Below are positions 42,196 through 42,474 of a stretch of 42,474 nt of DNA, piece after piece. Below the pieces are notes generated by a model that worked only from the letters and a program-made list of their open reading frames with translations, ran no database searches and had not been told where the DNA came from. How positions within the stretch are numbered: position 1 is the stretch's first letter; each line of letters begins with the position of its first letter. The stretch lies in contig NZ_AUMP01000033.1 in the NCBI RefSeq assembly GCF_000430745.1, forward strand, positions 1 through 42,474, written 5' to 3'. The DNA is from Fictibacillus gelatini DSM 15865. Lineage in GTDB: Bacteria; Bacillota; Bacilli; Bacillales; Fictibacillaceae. Both the position numbers and the translations under genes were made by a program.

Positions 42196-42246
42196 GTAGG
42201 GTACTCTCGGAATTGTCGAAGATTCCAGAACGAGAGGAGACCCTAC
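42196..42246 (+). mobile_element. Left end of an IS256-family element, folded over the transposase ribosome site
   Basis: GTAGGGT (42196-42202) pairs with ACCCTAC (42240-42246), CTCTCG with CGAGAG, and GGAAT with ATTCC, giving an almost continuous hairpin. The 3' arm contains the transposase ribosome site AGAGGAG (42233-42239). The outer part fits the terminal inverted repeat of an IS256-type element; the exact end and any target duplication cannot be set without the right end. Confidence 0.7.
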
Positions 42247-42247
42247 T

Positions 42248-42474
42248 ATGAATTTTAGTATAACCGATATTCTGTCACAAAATCAATTGGATCAAATGGT
42301 AAAGGATTTTTTGAAAGAGAAGATTGAATTCCTGCTTCAGGAGGAGATCAAGAATTTCATCAAAGTAGAAAACCCGGATCAAAAGCTGCAGCGTAACGGC
42401 TATTACCCACGGGGCTTAGACACGAAGTACGGACGAATAGAAGAACTCAGTATCCCCAGGGATCGGCAGGGGCA
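42248..42474 (+). CDS. IS256-family transposase, N-terminal part (cut by window end)
   Basis: 75 codons of a mutator-type DDE transposase: a helical N-terminus (MNFSITDILSQNQLDQMVKD, FLKEKIEFLLQEEIKNFI), then the IS256 hallmark RNGYYPRGLDTKYGRIEELS with IPRDRQG. The catalytic DDE residues lie beyond the window. AGAGGAG lies eight bases before the ATG, inside the terminal hairpin. Confidence 0.92.
   Translation, partial: MNFSITDILSQNQLDQMVKDFLKEKIEFLLQEEIKNFIKVENPDQKLQRNGYYPRGLDTKYGRIEELSIPRDRQG

Overview
The window is low-to-moderate GC DNA from a spore-forming member of the Bacillaceae. The evidence is a Bacillus-type 5S rRNA/tRNA cluster, the sigW-rsiW-cdaA-cdaR-glmM-glmS core block with a glmS ribozyme, two T-box leaders, an S-box riboswitch, a Spo0E-like phosphatase and a GerAB-type germination permease. 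I do not commit to a genus.

Layout. 1-1040: the 3' part of a 5S rRNA, eight intact tRNA genes (Asn, Thr, Glu, Val, Thr, Tyr, Gly, Ala), and a stray 27-nt 5' piece of the second tRNA-Thr. 1140-9720: arginase, a Spo0E-like phosphatase on the minus strand, the autoregulated SigW/RsiW pair, c-di-AMP synthesis (cdaA, cdaR) running into amino-sugar synthesis (glmM), then ribozyme-controlled glmS. 9920-17110: an accessory stretch with a membrane protein, an unannotated 52-codon frame, a frameshifted VOC-family gene, a PucR-type regulator, an EamA transporter, glycerate kinase, a nucleotidyltransferase and a LysE exporter. 17180-18700: a TnpB element with a divergent ribbon-helix-helix gene and a candidate omega RNA. 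18740-21590: a YjcD-type helicase and a Nudix hydrolase. 21590-26740: degenerate and repetitive DNA, then a T-box operon with a SAM hydrolase and a complete ECF transporter. 26850-32740: a DinB protein, a VOC protein, leuA behind a leucine T-box, a frameshifted DinB gene, an AraC/GyrI regulator and an orphan germination permease. 32820-38610: an S-box-controlled ssuBAC-permease-ssuD sulfonate operon. 38890-42474: an unknown 135-aa protein, an ABC-F resistance-type gene behind a long leader with a terminator, a GNAT acetyltransferase, and the start of an IS256-family element cut by the window end.

How it fits together. Much of the control here is by RNA: a glmS ribozyme, two T-boxes, one S-box, a probable attenuator before the ABC-F gene, a structured leader before cdaA and tandem hairpins before the AraC gene. 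Sulfur and methionine metabolism is a theme, with a T-box on a SAM hydrolase plus ECF importer and an S-box on sulfonate uptake and desulfonation. Cell-envelope homeostasis is the other theme (SigW, c-di-AMP, GlmM, GlmS).

Most worth testing: (i) the divergent RHH-TnpB pair with a palindrome over the RHH promoter; (ii) the tandem terminator plus S-box leader of the ssu operon; (iii) the ABC-F leader; (iv) the T-box/SAM-hydrolase/ECF cassette; (v) the structured cdaA leader. Two genes (VOC at 11251, DinB at 29832) each look broken by a single missing base, which could be real decay or sequencing error. All functional calls rest on reading motifs by eye and on remembered family sequences; no searches were run.
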